From: Phaseolus vulgaris
Taxonomy: Eukaryota; Streptophyta; Magnoliopsida; Fabales; Fabaceae
Direction of reading: 5' to 3'
Assembly: GCF_000499845.2 (NCBI RefSeq)
Contig: NC_023756.2
Span: forward strand, 2,629,332 to 2,693,331
Length of the DNA stretch: 64,000 bases
Below are positions 34,895-46,879 of the stretch, one piece after another. Under the pieces are notes generated by a model. The model was not told the origin of the DNA, searched no databases, and saw only the letters and a program-made list of their open reading frames with translations. Within the stretch, counting starts at the first letter, position 1; the number at the start of each line of letters is the position of its first letter. Position numbers and translations under genes: made by a program.

Positions 34895-37100
34895 TAATAT
34901 CTAATATGCGGAGAAAAGTTATTAACTATTTGCAATAAGTTTATCATCATGAAACTTTTTTTTCTTCTAAGTATATATAATAGGTATTAGTTTTAAATTC
35001 TAACAACATTTTCAATTTATTTATAATGAAATGTAAATGAATGGGTACGTATGTGTGTAATATATACTTATTGATGAGGACGAGATGTGTGCATGTGTAT
35101 AATATATATTATATTGTATATTATACGTAATATTTTTATTATATGATAGTCTTTTTTATGGGTATGTTGTCTTTAAGGGGTGATTTTATATAGATATGTT
35201 ATAATTTTTTATTGGTGTAGTAAGAGATACGTGAGATGAAATTGTGGTTTCAAAGGTTGTAATATTAAGTATGAAATTTATTAAAAAAAATATTACATTA
35301 ATAAAAATTGAATTAACATCTTATATGATAAGAAATTGAATGAAGTTTTTATATTAAGATTTTTTATAACATATGCAACCCTTGAAATAAGAAATTGAGA
35401 TTGGTATTTTATTGATAGTGCTTTTAATGAGTCAATTGTTAGTTTTTATTGTAACTTGTTTAATATGAATAGTTCTAAAAACGTTAAATTTACAAATTAA
35501 ATCATTTTATTGAGATGTAGTTAAAAAAAATTATGTATTTTTAGATTCATAAGTGATTTGGTTTTGATTTATTTATGCACACTAACTCTAGTATGATATA
35601 TGAATATGATATGTATATCATGTTATTTTAACATAATTATATCAACTCTAGGTGTATATATGTGTAAGATCTATTATAATGGTACTTGATAAAGTATCAC
35701 TGGGAACTAAGCAAAGATGGAAAGATATTTATATTTTGATATGCATTATATTACATAGTTTAATAGTTTTGAAATTTTGGATTTATAATAATACATACGA
35801 AATATGTTTATTGGATATATTTACTAATTATAATATGGGCCTTAATTAAACTTAAAAGAATTTACTTAATATACCAAAAAAATAATTTAATTAGTTAAAA
35901 TGTAAAATAAAAAAATACTTGTTAAATTAAAACTTAGAGAACAAAATATAGGAGGAAAAAGTAAAATCATATATAAGAAGCTAAAAGAAAACCAAAATTC
36001 TAATTAATATAAATTTTTTAAATAAATCAAAGTTATTTAAGCAAAATTTTGTGATGGAATAACAAATAAAGTCGACACTAAATACAATCCAAACTTTTTG
36101 TGTGTTATGTTTCCAAACATTCTTATATTCTTATTCATATATTATGAAATTTCTTAGTTATATTTCCAATTTTTTCTTCTATAGTTTGTTGAGGTCAGAT
36201 ATTTTATTTTACGTTTCTATTAATAATAAAAATTTATAAAATAATTTTTAAATTAGTATTTAAGTAATTTAAATCTTAATAATTAATGGTTAGATAACGG
36301 TTTAAAAATTATTTTCATAAATTTTTATTAATAATAGAAACTATTTTAAATATCAATAATTATTTTAATTTATAAAATAATTTTTAATTTAATTAAATAA
36401 TAATTAATTAATTTAATATCTAAAATTATTTTTTATTTAATATAAAAGAAAAATCTACAACAGTTTCAGATCTATTTACAACCTAATAATTAATAAACAT
36501 GGTTCTTCACTTATTTAATTAAAAAAAAAGTACCATTTACAAAATGGTAGTGATAATTTGACTAGAAAAGAAAGACAATTATTACAAGTGATTTCTCTAT
36601 CCTATATTTTTGCAATCACTTGTGTCCCCTACACTACTTGTGTTGATGTGTTGGAAGTGACAACTTTGAGATGTGAAAAGTGATAGACAGATAAATGATA
36701 CATCAGTGAAAAATCATTAAGTTGTTGTGCTGCTCAAAAGATATATCTGATTTATGATATAAATTTATAGTTCAATTATCAATGTGATTGTGACTAGACA
36801 AAGCACATTTAGGTACCAACACACAATGGACACTTCCCCAAAGTGTCTTAAGACATGAAATCACTACCTTATGATAATCTTTTTTGTGCCCTGGAATTAA
36901 TGTATCATCCAAGATTATAATCATGGTTAATGAAAATTAATTAAGGAAACTATTCCACATCAATTGGAGGTGATATTTTCAAGTTCCTTTCTATCTATAA
37001 GACCAACTCTATCCACTTATATCAAGATTGTGAGATCTTAATTTTAGTCAAAAGTAATAAATGTGTTTCAAACTTATGATAAATTTTTGAAATTATATGT
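34895..37100. other. Intergenic with a degenerate fold-back remnant
   Basis: 36215-36455 keeps traces of the CACTA fold-back interior (TTATTAATAATAGAAACTATT). A less AT-rich patch at 36540-37020 has no open frame or known RNA motif that I can name. The ORF at 35652-35849 is not recognisable. Confidence 0.4.
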
Positions 37101-37231
37101 TCATTTGTTAGCAAGAATCTTAATTTAGTTTAAGATTTAAGATTTAAGATTTAGGATTTAAGGTTTGTAGTTTAGGAGTTAAGATTTAGGGTTTAGGATT
37201 TCATTCGTTGCACGAATCTTAATTTGGTTTT
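37101..37231. repeat. Telomere-like heptamer tract between ~30-bp direct repeats
   Basis: 37130-37200 is about ten 7-bp units of the GATTTAA / GATTTAG / GGTTTAG type, close to the plant telomere unit TTTAGGG. It is bracketed by direct repeats exactly 100 bp apart: TCATTTGTTAGCAAGAATCT at 37101 and TCATTCGTTGCACGAATCTT at 37201. Confidence 0.65.
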
Positions 37232-37316
37232 CTGTTTTAGTTGGATAAGAGATGTAATTTGGTTGTGATGAAAGAAAGATAATTTATCAAACTAAATAGA
37301 TTTTTTTATGTTCTAT

Positions 37317-37723
37317 CATTACAAGAAAATTATTAAATAGAAACTAATTTTAGAGATAAAAAATAATTAGTTATATTGGTTAAATTAGATACTATTTTAG
37401 AGACTAAACAAATTATTGGTTTCTAAATTAGTTTCTATTATCGATAAATAATTTCTAAATTGATATCTAATTAGCTACCAAGATTTTAACTACCAATTAT
37501 TTAGATTCTAAATTTGCTACCAAGGTTTGCTACCAAATTTAGAATAGTTAAAACGTTAGTAGCTAATTAGATATCAATTTAGAAACTATTTATTAATAAT
37601 AGAAACTAATTTAGAAACCAGCAATTTTTCTAATCTCTAAAATAGTATCTAATTTAGTTAATATAACAACTAATTATTTTTAGTCTCTAAAATTATTTTA
37701 TATTCAATAATTTTCTAATAGTG
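37317..37723. repeat. CACTA fold-back element
   Basis: Left end CATTACAAGAAAATTAT, right end AATTTTCTAATAGTG, flanked by TAT on both sides. The interior is palindromic with an extra internal duplication of the loop region (GGTTTGCTACCAAATTTAGA), which makes it longer (407 bp). Confidence 0.75.
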
Positions 37724-37729
37724 TATGTT

Positions 37730-37905
37730 GTTATTTTGAGTATGACATTACTTTTGGTAGCCATGTTATCCTTGTAGGAGGCAGGTGCTTGATATTTTTT
37801 TGAGAGAAGATGATGTCTTTTGTATTGTATTTTGTGTGTATAAGGTTGAAATCATCTCTTAAATGTTTCAAATAATTTATTTATTCATAACTGATAAAAA
37901 AATGG
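37730..37905 (+). mobile_element. LINE-type 3' tail remnant
   Basis: GTGTATAAGGTTGAAATCAT, then AATTTATTTATTCATAACTG and an A run, matching the tail at 24415. Confidence 0.35.
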
Positions 37906-38689
37906 TATAATCATTAATATTTAACTCTCTTTTGAATTATTCTCAAATATTATTTCTTTCCATTAATCTAAAAATAATTAATTCAAGAAACTAAGTGATA
38001 TAGAAAGAAACAAATATATATCATTTTAGATCTTATAAATCAAAATGAAGGAATTATTATGATCCCATTTTGGTTGTGGTACCACTTCAAGAGATATTCA
38101 GCAATAAAGTATAGAAGGTATCTATGTGAAAGTATTATTGATGTGGTTTCTTGTTTTGTACTATTTTTTTTTCCCTTTATGATTATGGCTTCTTTAGTGC
38201 ATTGTGAATGAACCTTAGTAATTGTGTGAGTACTTCTGGTACAGATTATATTAATTTGAAGAAGAAGAAAAACATTTAAAAGTGTTCTATGATTTAAAAT
38301 CAACAAAATATTATTGTTGCTTTGAAACTATGTAATGAAACAAAGAATTAAGAAAGAGGACCAGAGACATCGACCCCTCAAAAAAATTTATTTAATGATA
38401 TTCATCATGTTACACGTTCTAACAGACATGATCATATAAATTTGGTTGTTTAATAACTAATTATTTTTTTAAAAAAAACTCTTGGTCTTAATTAACAGAT
38501 AGTATTAAACAAATATGTTTTTTTTTTCTCAGAAAATGAAACACGCAGCTCATAATATAATAGTATTACGAGATAAAAATATGTTGCTACAGCAATACTA
38601 TTATAGTTCATCAAAATAGTATTTATTTAATTTATTATGAATTGTAATTAAGAGTATCTTTTTGGAGGATTCTGAGTGTTGACTGAAAA
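37906..38689. other. Intergenic, no gene recognised
   Basis: AT-rich. The minus-strand ORF at 38040-38306 has no recognisable domain. Confidence 0.4.
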
Positions 38690-39640
38690 AGATTGCAAGC
38701 TATTTGTTTATTTCCTATAATCTGTGTTCGGATTTGGGTTTCTTTTATTCTCCTAAAACTTTGATTTTATGGAAGGTGTGAAGGAGTTTGTGTTCTTCTT
38801 TGAGTATAATACAGCTTTTCAAATTTGGTTTTGGTTGAGACAATTTTTTTATCATGCACGTTTCTCTTCTCATGTTTTTTTTTTTTTGTTTCATTAAAGT
38901 TTATGGTAGCTTTCTTGTGAAAGATTCGTCTGAATGGTATCATATTTTTTGTTTGAATGATTTGAGAATGAGTAATCCTTGATTTCAGAGGAGCATTTTA
39001 TATGAAATCATCTTTAAGAAGTATTAAAAGGTTACATCTCTTTTTAAGATAACTCTACTAAAATATTTAATGAAGAATTATATTAATCGTTGGCTTTTCT
39101 ATTTTGAAGTACTTTGATATAAAAAATAAAAAAAAGTCTAAGAAAGATGTTCAGACTAATCAAGTTATTTGGAAGTTTGGAAGATGTCTGATGTGGAATG
39201 GATTAAAATTAATATGAATTGAGCTACTAAAAGATGTCCTGGACATGTTGTTTGTGGTAGTATTTTTAGAAGAGTATAAGAGAGTATAATGGATGTTTTG
39301 TCTCTTATTTAGGTATTCGGAATGCCTTATATGGGAAAATTACGTCTATTTGAAATTTCTTGTGCTAGTGGTTATAGAAGAGTATGATTAGAGTGTGATT
39401 CTTCTTTGGTGTGTTAAACTTGTTCTTCTCATTTTACTGTTCATTGGACTCTAAGATAAAGGTGACAGAAATGCATGAAGAGTTGTGAGTATGAATTTTA
39501 AAGTTTCACATATTTTTCATGAAGGTAATCATTGTTCAAATAGGCCATATAATTTTAGGATTGATAAAAAAACTAGAACTTTAAGTTTGATTTGCTTCCA
39601 TCTTCTATTAGCTTAGAGTTTCTTCATAATAGGTTTCAAC
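38690..39640 (+). pseudogene. Non-LTR retrotransposon (LINE) fragment with a broken RNase H domain
   Basis: From about 39184 the plus strand reads DVEWIKINMN, a stop, then ATKRCPGHVVCGSIFRR. Further on come LECDSSLVC and, around 39505, VSHIFHEGNHCSNRP. This is the order of a plant LINE-type RNase H domain: WVK-N-DGA, G-GGI-R, ECDS, HI-REGN-AD. Stops and frame shifts interrupt it, so it is dead. The upstream part may be the decayed end of the reverse transcriptase but is not recognisable by eye. Confidence 0.6.
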
Positions 39641-41203
39641 TCCATTTTTTCATATTGTATAGTGCTTGTAAGGGAGTTTCGTTTATTTGTTTATGTGCAC
39701 ATATATGGTTTGGTCCCCATATTTGGTGAACTAATTATGAGTAAATCCCGATTCTGAGTATCTTAATCAATACTTTCCATGAAAATATGATGTTGTATGA
39801 GCTACTTTTTGAGCATATGTTCAGTCTAGATCGACTTTCAACCACACTTCAGAAAAAAAAATGCCAAAACACAGACAAAGAGATACAAAGCAACCTATTA
39901 TCTGCACATACCCAAGAACATTAGATATCCCATTTACTACTTCCAACTCCTAAGATTAAAGGATCAACAAAATGATCCACAAACTCCTACCACAAATATT
40001 TATACTATAATTTTCTTTGTTGTCAAGGAAAATTGGCTTAAGTGCTCAATCAGACCAAATCTATTTCAACAGTAATTGACTACAAGACTTTTGATGCTTA
40101 TGTTGTTAACTAGTATGTTGATTTCAAGACAAATTTATATTAAACAAGTGCATGTAACAACCATAGAGCTTATAAGTAATTTTATTTTGAATTGAGGAAA
40201 TACAGATTAATGGACTAATACACCAATCTAAGTATGAAAAAAAAACTTTTTTTCAATGTTTGATATCCATCTAACAAGTTAAGTGTAGTTATATGTCTAA
40301 TGATTCTGAGCAATCCCTCTGCTACTATTAAAAACAATATATATATAGAAATTAGATAATAAATATGGTAACAATAATACTATGAGACTTTAAAAAGGTT
40401 AGATTTGGAGAAAATGGTGAGATGAAAAAAACTTGAAGCATAATCATAGTTGTTGATTATTTAGTTATTTGTTTTGTTGTTTGTGATGGATGGTAGATCT
40501 GAATACAAAATTATTATAGGATTGATTAACCCCAGCTGCTACTATCTCCCTAGTTTGATAAATTTTGTGTTGAAGAGTGGTGTTCCAACTTATCAAAGCT
40601 TCATTATTAGTTGATAAAGGAGATTTTTGTGTCCCAAAAAGTGCATTCTCATCAAGAAATCAGACCCTACCAACAAGATGCTCCATCCACATTCTAACGT
40701 GCTCTCACTGTAATGTGTTAGTCTTTCAAACATTCAAATTCATCACCCTTATTCCTTCCACACCTTAATTTCTTGCTTTACCATCTATTATTCATTTTAC
40801 TCTTTATACATATTATTTTTAATCTCTTTTAATCCTATCAATTTAGATATTCCAAGCTTTTAAAACATTCAAATTTTGTACATATATAGACTAAAAAGAA
40901 TTAAAACCTTATATGCAAGGATTGGAAACAAAAAATTTAAGTATTAGGTAAAATATATAGAAACCAAATGAATAATAAACCAATTTATAATAATTCATTA
41001 GAGATAGCTAGGTGGTAACAAATATAAATAGTTTACACTATGTATTATATTCAAACTTAATATTATATGGTAAGAAAATTAAACTTATAATTGTTGAACA
41101 ATTTAAATATAGAAATAATACACATTCCTTTATTTACATATTGTTTTGTGTTTTCTAAAAGAAAAAATTTAAGTGTATTTTTTTTAAAAAAAAAAATGTA
41201 TGA
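39641..41203. other. Intergenic, no gene recognised
   Basis: AT-rich. An ORF at 40577-40768 (plus) lies in a slightly less AT-rich patch but shows no known domain. Confidence 0.4.
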
Positions 41204-41516
41204 CACTACAAGAAAATCATTAAATAGGAATCAATTTTAGAAATTAAAAATAATTAGACACTATATTAACTAAATTAGATACTATTTTAAAGACTAAAAG
41301 ATTATTAATTTATGTTATTAATAAATAGTTTCTAAATTGGTATCTGATTAGCTATCAAAGTTTTAGCTATCAACCAATTTAGAAATTGCTTTATAAATTT
41401 AATTAATAATATAAACTACTTTAAATATCAATAATTAGTATCTAATTTAGTCAATATAGTGTTTAATTATTTTTTATCTTTAAAATTAATTTTTATTTAA
41501 TAATTTTCTTGTAATA
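41204..41516. repeat. CACTA fold-back element, shortened
   Basis: Begins CACTACAAGAAAATCATTAAA. The right end is worn to ATTTTCTTGTAATA. At 313 bp it is shorter than the typical ~380 bp, with an internal deletion. Confidence 0.7.
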
Positions 41517-42167
41517 TAAGTTCGTATTTCTATAAAATAAATAGGTTGGTGTAAGTTAGCAAAATTCATATACATTAATATAATTGAATGTATTCTAAGA
41601 AATTTGCAATTATACATGTATATACTCAAACTTGGTGGCATTGATTGAACATGTTGTGACATATGATAGAACACAAGCAAAATTGGGTTGGCAAAGTTAT
41701 GGGTTGTGAAATCTCCAAAAGACAACATCACAAGGATCATAACCCATTAGGAGGTGGGTCATGAAAGCATGCTCTAATGCCATTACTTTCCCTCTCAAAA
41801 TAATAAGGTCAAATGTGCAAGGATCCTCAAGAATAGAGGGACTATTGTTTTACCATCTAAGGTACACCTTCTTGCTTTATTTTTATTTTATTTTATTTTA
41901 TTTTTGTTTTGTTTTTCCCAACTGTGGGTGGTGGTGATGGAATGATACTCCATAGTGGGAAATTTTGTAGGTGGGGTGGATCTTCATGTTGCTTTGCCTT
42001 TAAAAAAAGATCTCAATTTTTTAGCCAACTTCTTGTCTAGATTTGATATACATGCTCGTGATCAATAATGGAGATTTTATGTTACATTATCAAAATTTTA
42101 ATTAATATCATTTTCAATCAACTTTTATACTTTTCTTTAGCTAGTATTTCTGAAAAATTAATATATA
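41517..42167. other. Intergenic
   Basis: 41720-42010 is less AT-rich (GGGTTGTGAAATCTCC through AGGTGGGGTGGATCTTC) and might be transcribed, but no frame or RNA family is recognised. It contains a TTTTA repeat run near 41880-41912. Confidence 0.35.
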
Positions 42168-42558
42168 CACTACAAGGAAATCATGAAATAGAAACCAATT
42201 TTTAGAGACCAAAATAATTAGTTGCAATAGTAACTAAAATAGAGATCATTTTGGAAACTAAAACAAAAATTGGTTTCTAAATTAGTTTATATTATTTTTT
42301 ATTATTGTTAAATAGTTTCTAAATTGGTATCTAATTAGCAACCAAGGTTTTAGAGACTAAATTTAAAAACTAAATAATTGGTAGTTAAAACCTTGGTTGC
42401 TAATTAGATACCAATTTAGAAACTATTTAACAATAATAGAAAATAATAGAAACCAATTTTTGTTTTAGTTTCTAAAATGGTCTCTAATTTAGTTACTATT
42501 GCAACTAATTATTTTGGTTTTTAAAAATTGGTTTCTATTTGATTATTTTCTTGTAGTG
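42168..42558. repeat. CACTA fold-back element, well preserved
   Basis: 391 bp. Begins CACTACAAGGAAATCATG and ends ATTTTCTTGTAGTG, flanked by ATA on both sides. The two halves are complementary nearly end to end. This is one of the best copies for defining the family. Confidence 0.85.
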
Positions 42559-42944
42559 ATATATTAAACTTGTTGAATGGATAAAAAATAAAAAATTATT
42601 TACTTTCATTCCTCAAGAATATATATTATCAATAAATATTTATAAAATATTTTATAAATTGATATTTAATATTAACTATAAGGTTTTAATTGTTTACCAT
42701 TTTAGTTTTTAAATTAATTCTTAATTAAACTAGTGATTAATTTTATCATTTTAGAGAATATAAATTAGTTTTTAAAACCAAACTTTCTCCTAGTGTTAAG
42801 GAAATTTTTTAATAGCAGAATCTTATAATTAAAAAGTTCTTATTTTGCTTCTAACAAATGAAATTATTTTAGTTTAACTTGGTATTGAGTTTGAAATAGT
42901 TATACTGTAAAAATCAATTATGGTAATGTAATTGTTTTACTAAT

Positions 42945-43137
42945 TTTAAATAAATTATTAAATAAAAACTAATTTTAAAAATTAAAATAATTAATTACTA
43001 ATGATTCAATTAGAGACCATTTTATAAAATAAAATAAAATTTATTGATATTTAAAGTAATATCTAATTTAGTTAATATAATGATTAATTATTTTTAATCT
43101 CTAAATTTTATTGTTATTTAATGATTTTTTTTAGTGT
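42945..43137. repeat. Degenerate CACTA fold-back remnant
   Basis: Family phrases (AAACTAATTTTAAAAATTAA, TCTAATTTAGTTAATATAA) with a worn TTTTTAGTG right end; internally deleted. Confidence 0.5.
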
Positions 43138-43191
43138 TAGTAAAAAAATAGTTTTGTTTAGAAGATATAAATACGTGAAGCGTTTAGAAAG

Positions 43192-43388
43192 AAAAAGTTA
43201 AAGAGTGGTTTCTAACTACCATTTCTATCTTTTTCTAGTGTAGAATAAAACAAGTGACTTACTCTATAAGTTGAAGCAACCCAACATTAAAAAAGTTAAA
43301 GAATGGTTTCTAACTACCATTTCTATCTTTTTCTAGTATAGAGTACAACAAGTGACTTACTCTATAAGTTGAAGCAATCCAACATTAA
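43192..43388. repeat. 98-bp tandem duplication, nearly identical copies
   Basis: Two copies with a 98-bp period. GTTAAAGAGTGGTTTCTAAC begins at 43197 and its match at 43295. Both run on through CAAGTGACTTACTCTATAAG and CAACATTAAAAAAG. Only a few differences are visible, so the duplication is recent relative to the neighbouring repeats. Confidence 0.8.
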
Positions 43389-43826
43389 AAAAGCTTTGAT
43401 CAAGAAGTTCTCATTTGCTTATGCAAATAAACCTTGACTTAACACAAAGTACATAGATTAATTAATTTTTAACCTAATTCAATGTTTTAAGACCTATGGG
43501 TATGTGTATGTTAACTTAGGAGTGAGGGCTTTCTAGTTTTACTTTATTTGAGAAACATTGTCTTTTGTAGAAGATATACATCTAAAAGAAAAAAAAAATG
43601 AAAGTGGTCTCTATTTGAGGTTGTTATCTTTATGTTATGTTGAGTGATAAACATGGAATGAGAACTTTTTAAACTATATTTTGTGAGTTTAGCAGTGTAA
43701 CCAGTCATTTCTTAATAAATAACAATTAAATTTAGAAAAAAAAATAATTAGTTACTATATTAACTAAATTAGATACTAATTTAGAGATTAAAAATTATTG
43801 GTATTTAAAATGATTTTTATTATTAA

Positions 43827-44204
43827 TATTACGAAGTGGACTTTAAGTCTAACTCAACCCCATAAAACCGGCTCATAGGGTTGAGGTTTGCACCCACTTA
43901 TATATAATGAAAGGCACTAATCTCTAGTCGATGTGGGATCTCCAACACACCCCCTCACGCCGAGACTACCAACTCGTGCGTGAGACTATATATTATGGGT
44001 GGTCCGATAGCGGTCCGATAGCGGGTGGCACGATAGGCCCAACAAATACTCGCTAGGATAGGCTCGAAATGGCTCTGATACCATATTACGAAGTGGACTT
44101 TAAGCCTAACTCAACCCCATAAAACCGGCTCAATGAGATGAGGTTTGCACCCACTTATATACTATGAAAGACTTTAATCTCTAGTCGATGTGGAATCTCC
44201 AACA
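43827..44204 (-). mobile_element. Complete TRIM retroelement (378 bp)
   Basis: Two 121-bp LTRs (43827-43947 and 44084-44204) read on the minus strand from TGTTGGAGAT to CTTCGTAATA. Directly after the first LTR (minus sense) is TGGTATCAGAGCC at 44083-44071, the primer-binding site complementary to initiator tRNA-Met. Just before the other LTR is a purine tract, GAGGGGGTG. The 5-bp flanks are ATTAA on both sides. There is no coding capacity, as expected for a terminal-repeat retrotransposon in miniature. LTR differences are few, so insertion is moderately recent. Confidence 0.9.
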
Positions 44205-44381
44205 ATTAATAAAAATAGTTTATAAATTGACATCCAAATTAGCTACATAAGTTTTAGTTACTAATATTTTAGATTCTAAATTGGTCTCTGAAAAATCGAT
44301 AAAGACTAATTTAAAATATAAAGTAGTAAGTAGCTAAAACTTTGGTAGTTTAAGGTTAGATACCAATTTAGAAACTATTTT

Positions 44382-44763
44382 CATTACAAGAAAATCATGA
44401 AATAGAAACCAATTTTTTAGAAACCAAAGTAATTAGTTACAATAGGAACTAAAATAGAGACCATTTTAGAAACTAAAAAAAAAAAAATGGTTTTTAGATT
44501 AGTTTTTATTATTTTCTATTATTGTTAAATAGTTTCTAAATTGGTATCTAATTAGCAACTAGGGTTTTAACTACCAATTATTTAGTTTCTAAATTTGGTA
44601 GCAAAAACCTTGGTTGCGAATTAGATACCAATTTAGAAACTATTTTACAATAATATAAACTAATTTAGAAACCAAATTTCTTTTTAGTTTCTAAAATGGT
44701 CTCTAATTTAGTTACTATTGCAACTAATTATTTTGGTTTCTATTTCATGATTTTCTTGTAGTG
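44382..44763. repeat. CACTA fold-back element nested in an older copy
   Basis: 382 bp. Begins CATTACAAGAAAATCATG and ends ATTTTCTTGTAGTG, flanked by TTT on both sides. The sequence is palindromic and well preserved. Confidence 0.8.
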
Positions 44764-44975
44764 TTTACAGATTTTTATTAATAATAGAAACTAATTTAGA
44801 TATTAGTTTATAAAATAATATCTAATTTACTTAAATAGTAACTAATTATTTTGGTCTCTAAAATTAGTTTTTATTTAATAATTTTTTTAATGTATCATTT
44901 TTAATTTCTTTTAATGAAAGATAAAGGGGATCCAACATGAAAAGAAAAGTTTTAATTAGTAGCATAATTGAAGAA

Positions 44976-45308
44976 CTAAAATGTGTTGATTATTAGTTTT
45001 CTTTTAGCAAAGGAAGGGAAAGTGTAGATATATATATAATTTAGATATATAATTGAGGTGACATGAAGACAATGATAGTAGTAAAGATTAAGAGTGCATG
45101 CATTAACACCAAAGGCATTCTCACATATTGAGACATGATTCTCAATTCCAAGTCTAGTCTTGTCCCTTTCCTTGTGACTTAAAGATGGAGTCTCTTCCTC
45201 CTTGTTCCCCATTGCCACTTTCTTAAGTCTTTGCACAATTTGATGCCTCAATTGAACCTCATATTTACCTCTTCTTCCAAAACCACTCACACAACTCACA
45301 AATACCAA
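44976..45308 (-). other. Unrecognised open frame (up to 110 codons)
   Basis: A minus-strand frame in a patch that is less AT-rich than its surroundings. The middle part is charged (RRGKYEVQLRHQIVQRLKK, then GNKEEETPSLSHKERDKTRL), while the last ~35 residues look like translated intergenic DNA. The only internal ATG starts at MGNKEEE. No family is recognised. It could be an exon of an unannotated gene or a decayed fragment. Confidence 0.25.
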
Positions 45309-45388
45309 GCCTCCTAGTGTTCAACCACCACATTACCTCATTCTAATTTATGTTTGCAACATGTATATAGTTGTTTTATAATGACAGA

Positions 45389-45738
45389 CACTAAAAAAAA
45401 AATATTAAATATAAATAAATTTTAGAAAAAAAACATTGTTAAATTGATTAAATTAGATATTATGTTACAAACTAAAAAAGTTATTGATATGTAAATTAGT
45501 TTCTATTATTGATAGTAGTTTCTAAATTGATATCTAATTGACTATTAAGGTTTTAGCTCCCAACTTTAGAATCGAAATAATTGATAGCTAAAATATTGGT
45601 AACTAATTAGATACTCATTTAGAAACTATTATTAATTATAAAAATTAATTTAGACATTAATAATTTTTTTAGTCTCTAAAATAATATCTAACTTACTCAA
45701 TATAACAACTAATTATTTTTCTATTTAATGATTTTATG
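45389..45738. repeat. CACTA fold-back element, diverged
   Basis: Begins CACTAAAAAAAAA and has the family interior (TAGTTTCTAAATTGATATC, AACTAATTAGATACTC). The right end is worn. Confidence 0.6.
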
Positions 45739-46879
45739 ATTTTGAGGATTTAATTTTATTAATAATTAATCACTATTTAAAAATATAATTAAGCATATAG
45801 ACATTAAGATCCTCTTTTAATTATATATATATATTTTTTTATTTTTTTTTTTAATTCACAATCAAACTTGATATCTCACTTAAAGATCAAGTTGAGAATT
45901 TTTTTTCACCTTTTTTATCAGAAAAAAATTAATAAAATAAAAAGTTAAAATTATTTCAACCCTTATACAAAATATCAACATTAAGAAGTGGACAACTTTT
46001 TTTTTTTCACTTTTTCCTAAAAAAAACCTAATTACTAATCATGTGAAATGGTGGAGTTTCCAAGGTACCCACAAAACCCAAATTCTCCAATACCTATTTT
46101 CAAGAAAAAGGAAATTTTTCTTCACCAATAACATGTTGATCTACCCATCACTACATGTTTCTTTGTGTTATATAATTGATAGTCTATTAAGGTTTCACTT
46201 ACTACTACTTAGGTTGGTAATTGATAAACGAAAGAGTTTTTTTTTTTTGAACAAAAAAAATTAGCACAAAATGCATCAAAAAAATTATAATAAAACATTT
46301 TTGTTAAAAAAAAAATTCGATTAGTTTTTAACTATGATATTAGTACAAAAATTATAATTATTTATAGCTAAAAAATGGCTAATATTGTTGAAAACTTTCA
46401 AGGCTTCTTCCCAAGATAATTTAATTCACATTTGAAGTTGTATTTTACTTGTAATATTTTTTTTCTTTTAATTGTTTAATGAGTGTTTAGATTGATAATA
46501 TTTATATGTTTTCAAGCCATTGCATATGGCTAGCTGTCATGTACTTTGCGCATGGCAATAGCAAAAACTTTTCTTCCTTCTAAACACTTATTGGGGTGCC
46601 AATGATTCAAGCTTCGCAATATTTAAAAACAAAAAAATATTAAAAAATGGATTATTTCAAACCTTCCATTATGGATGTCACAGAACAAAAATTAAGAATA
46701 TCAAAATTATAAAATCTTCGTTATACAGTCATATAAGAACAATCAACATTAAAAATTTAATTAATAGTTATGTAGTTAATTTAAAAATTTGTTTACATTT
46801 ATCTTTTAACACTAAATCATTTAGATATGATAACATTTTTTAATTAATATTTTTTACAAAAATTAAAATATATTTTATA
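45739..46879. other. Intergenic with a LINE-type tail
   Basis: At 45915-45975 the plus strand has TTTTTTATCAGAAAAAAATT and TTATTTCAACCCTTATACAA, a minus-strand LINE tail. The ORF at 46043-46264 has no recognisable domain. Confidence 0.4.

Larger units (their letters stand above)
43720..44894. repeat. Old CACTA fold-back element split by two later insertions
   Basis: Family sequence runs 43720-43826, resumes at 44205-44381 and again at 44764-44894. The interruptions are a TRIM element (43827-44204) and a younger CACTA fold-back (44382-44763). The outer termini are worn. Confidence 0.65.

Noticed and set aside
43827..44204. Possible tRNA gene because of TGGTATCAGAGC.
   Set aside because: The string is a retroelement primer-binding site directly next to an LTR; there is no cloverleaf around it.
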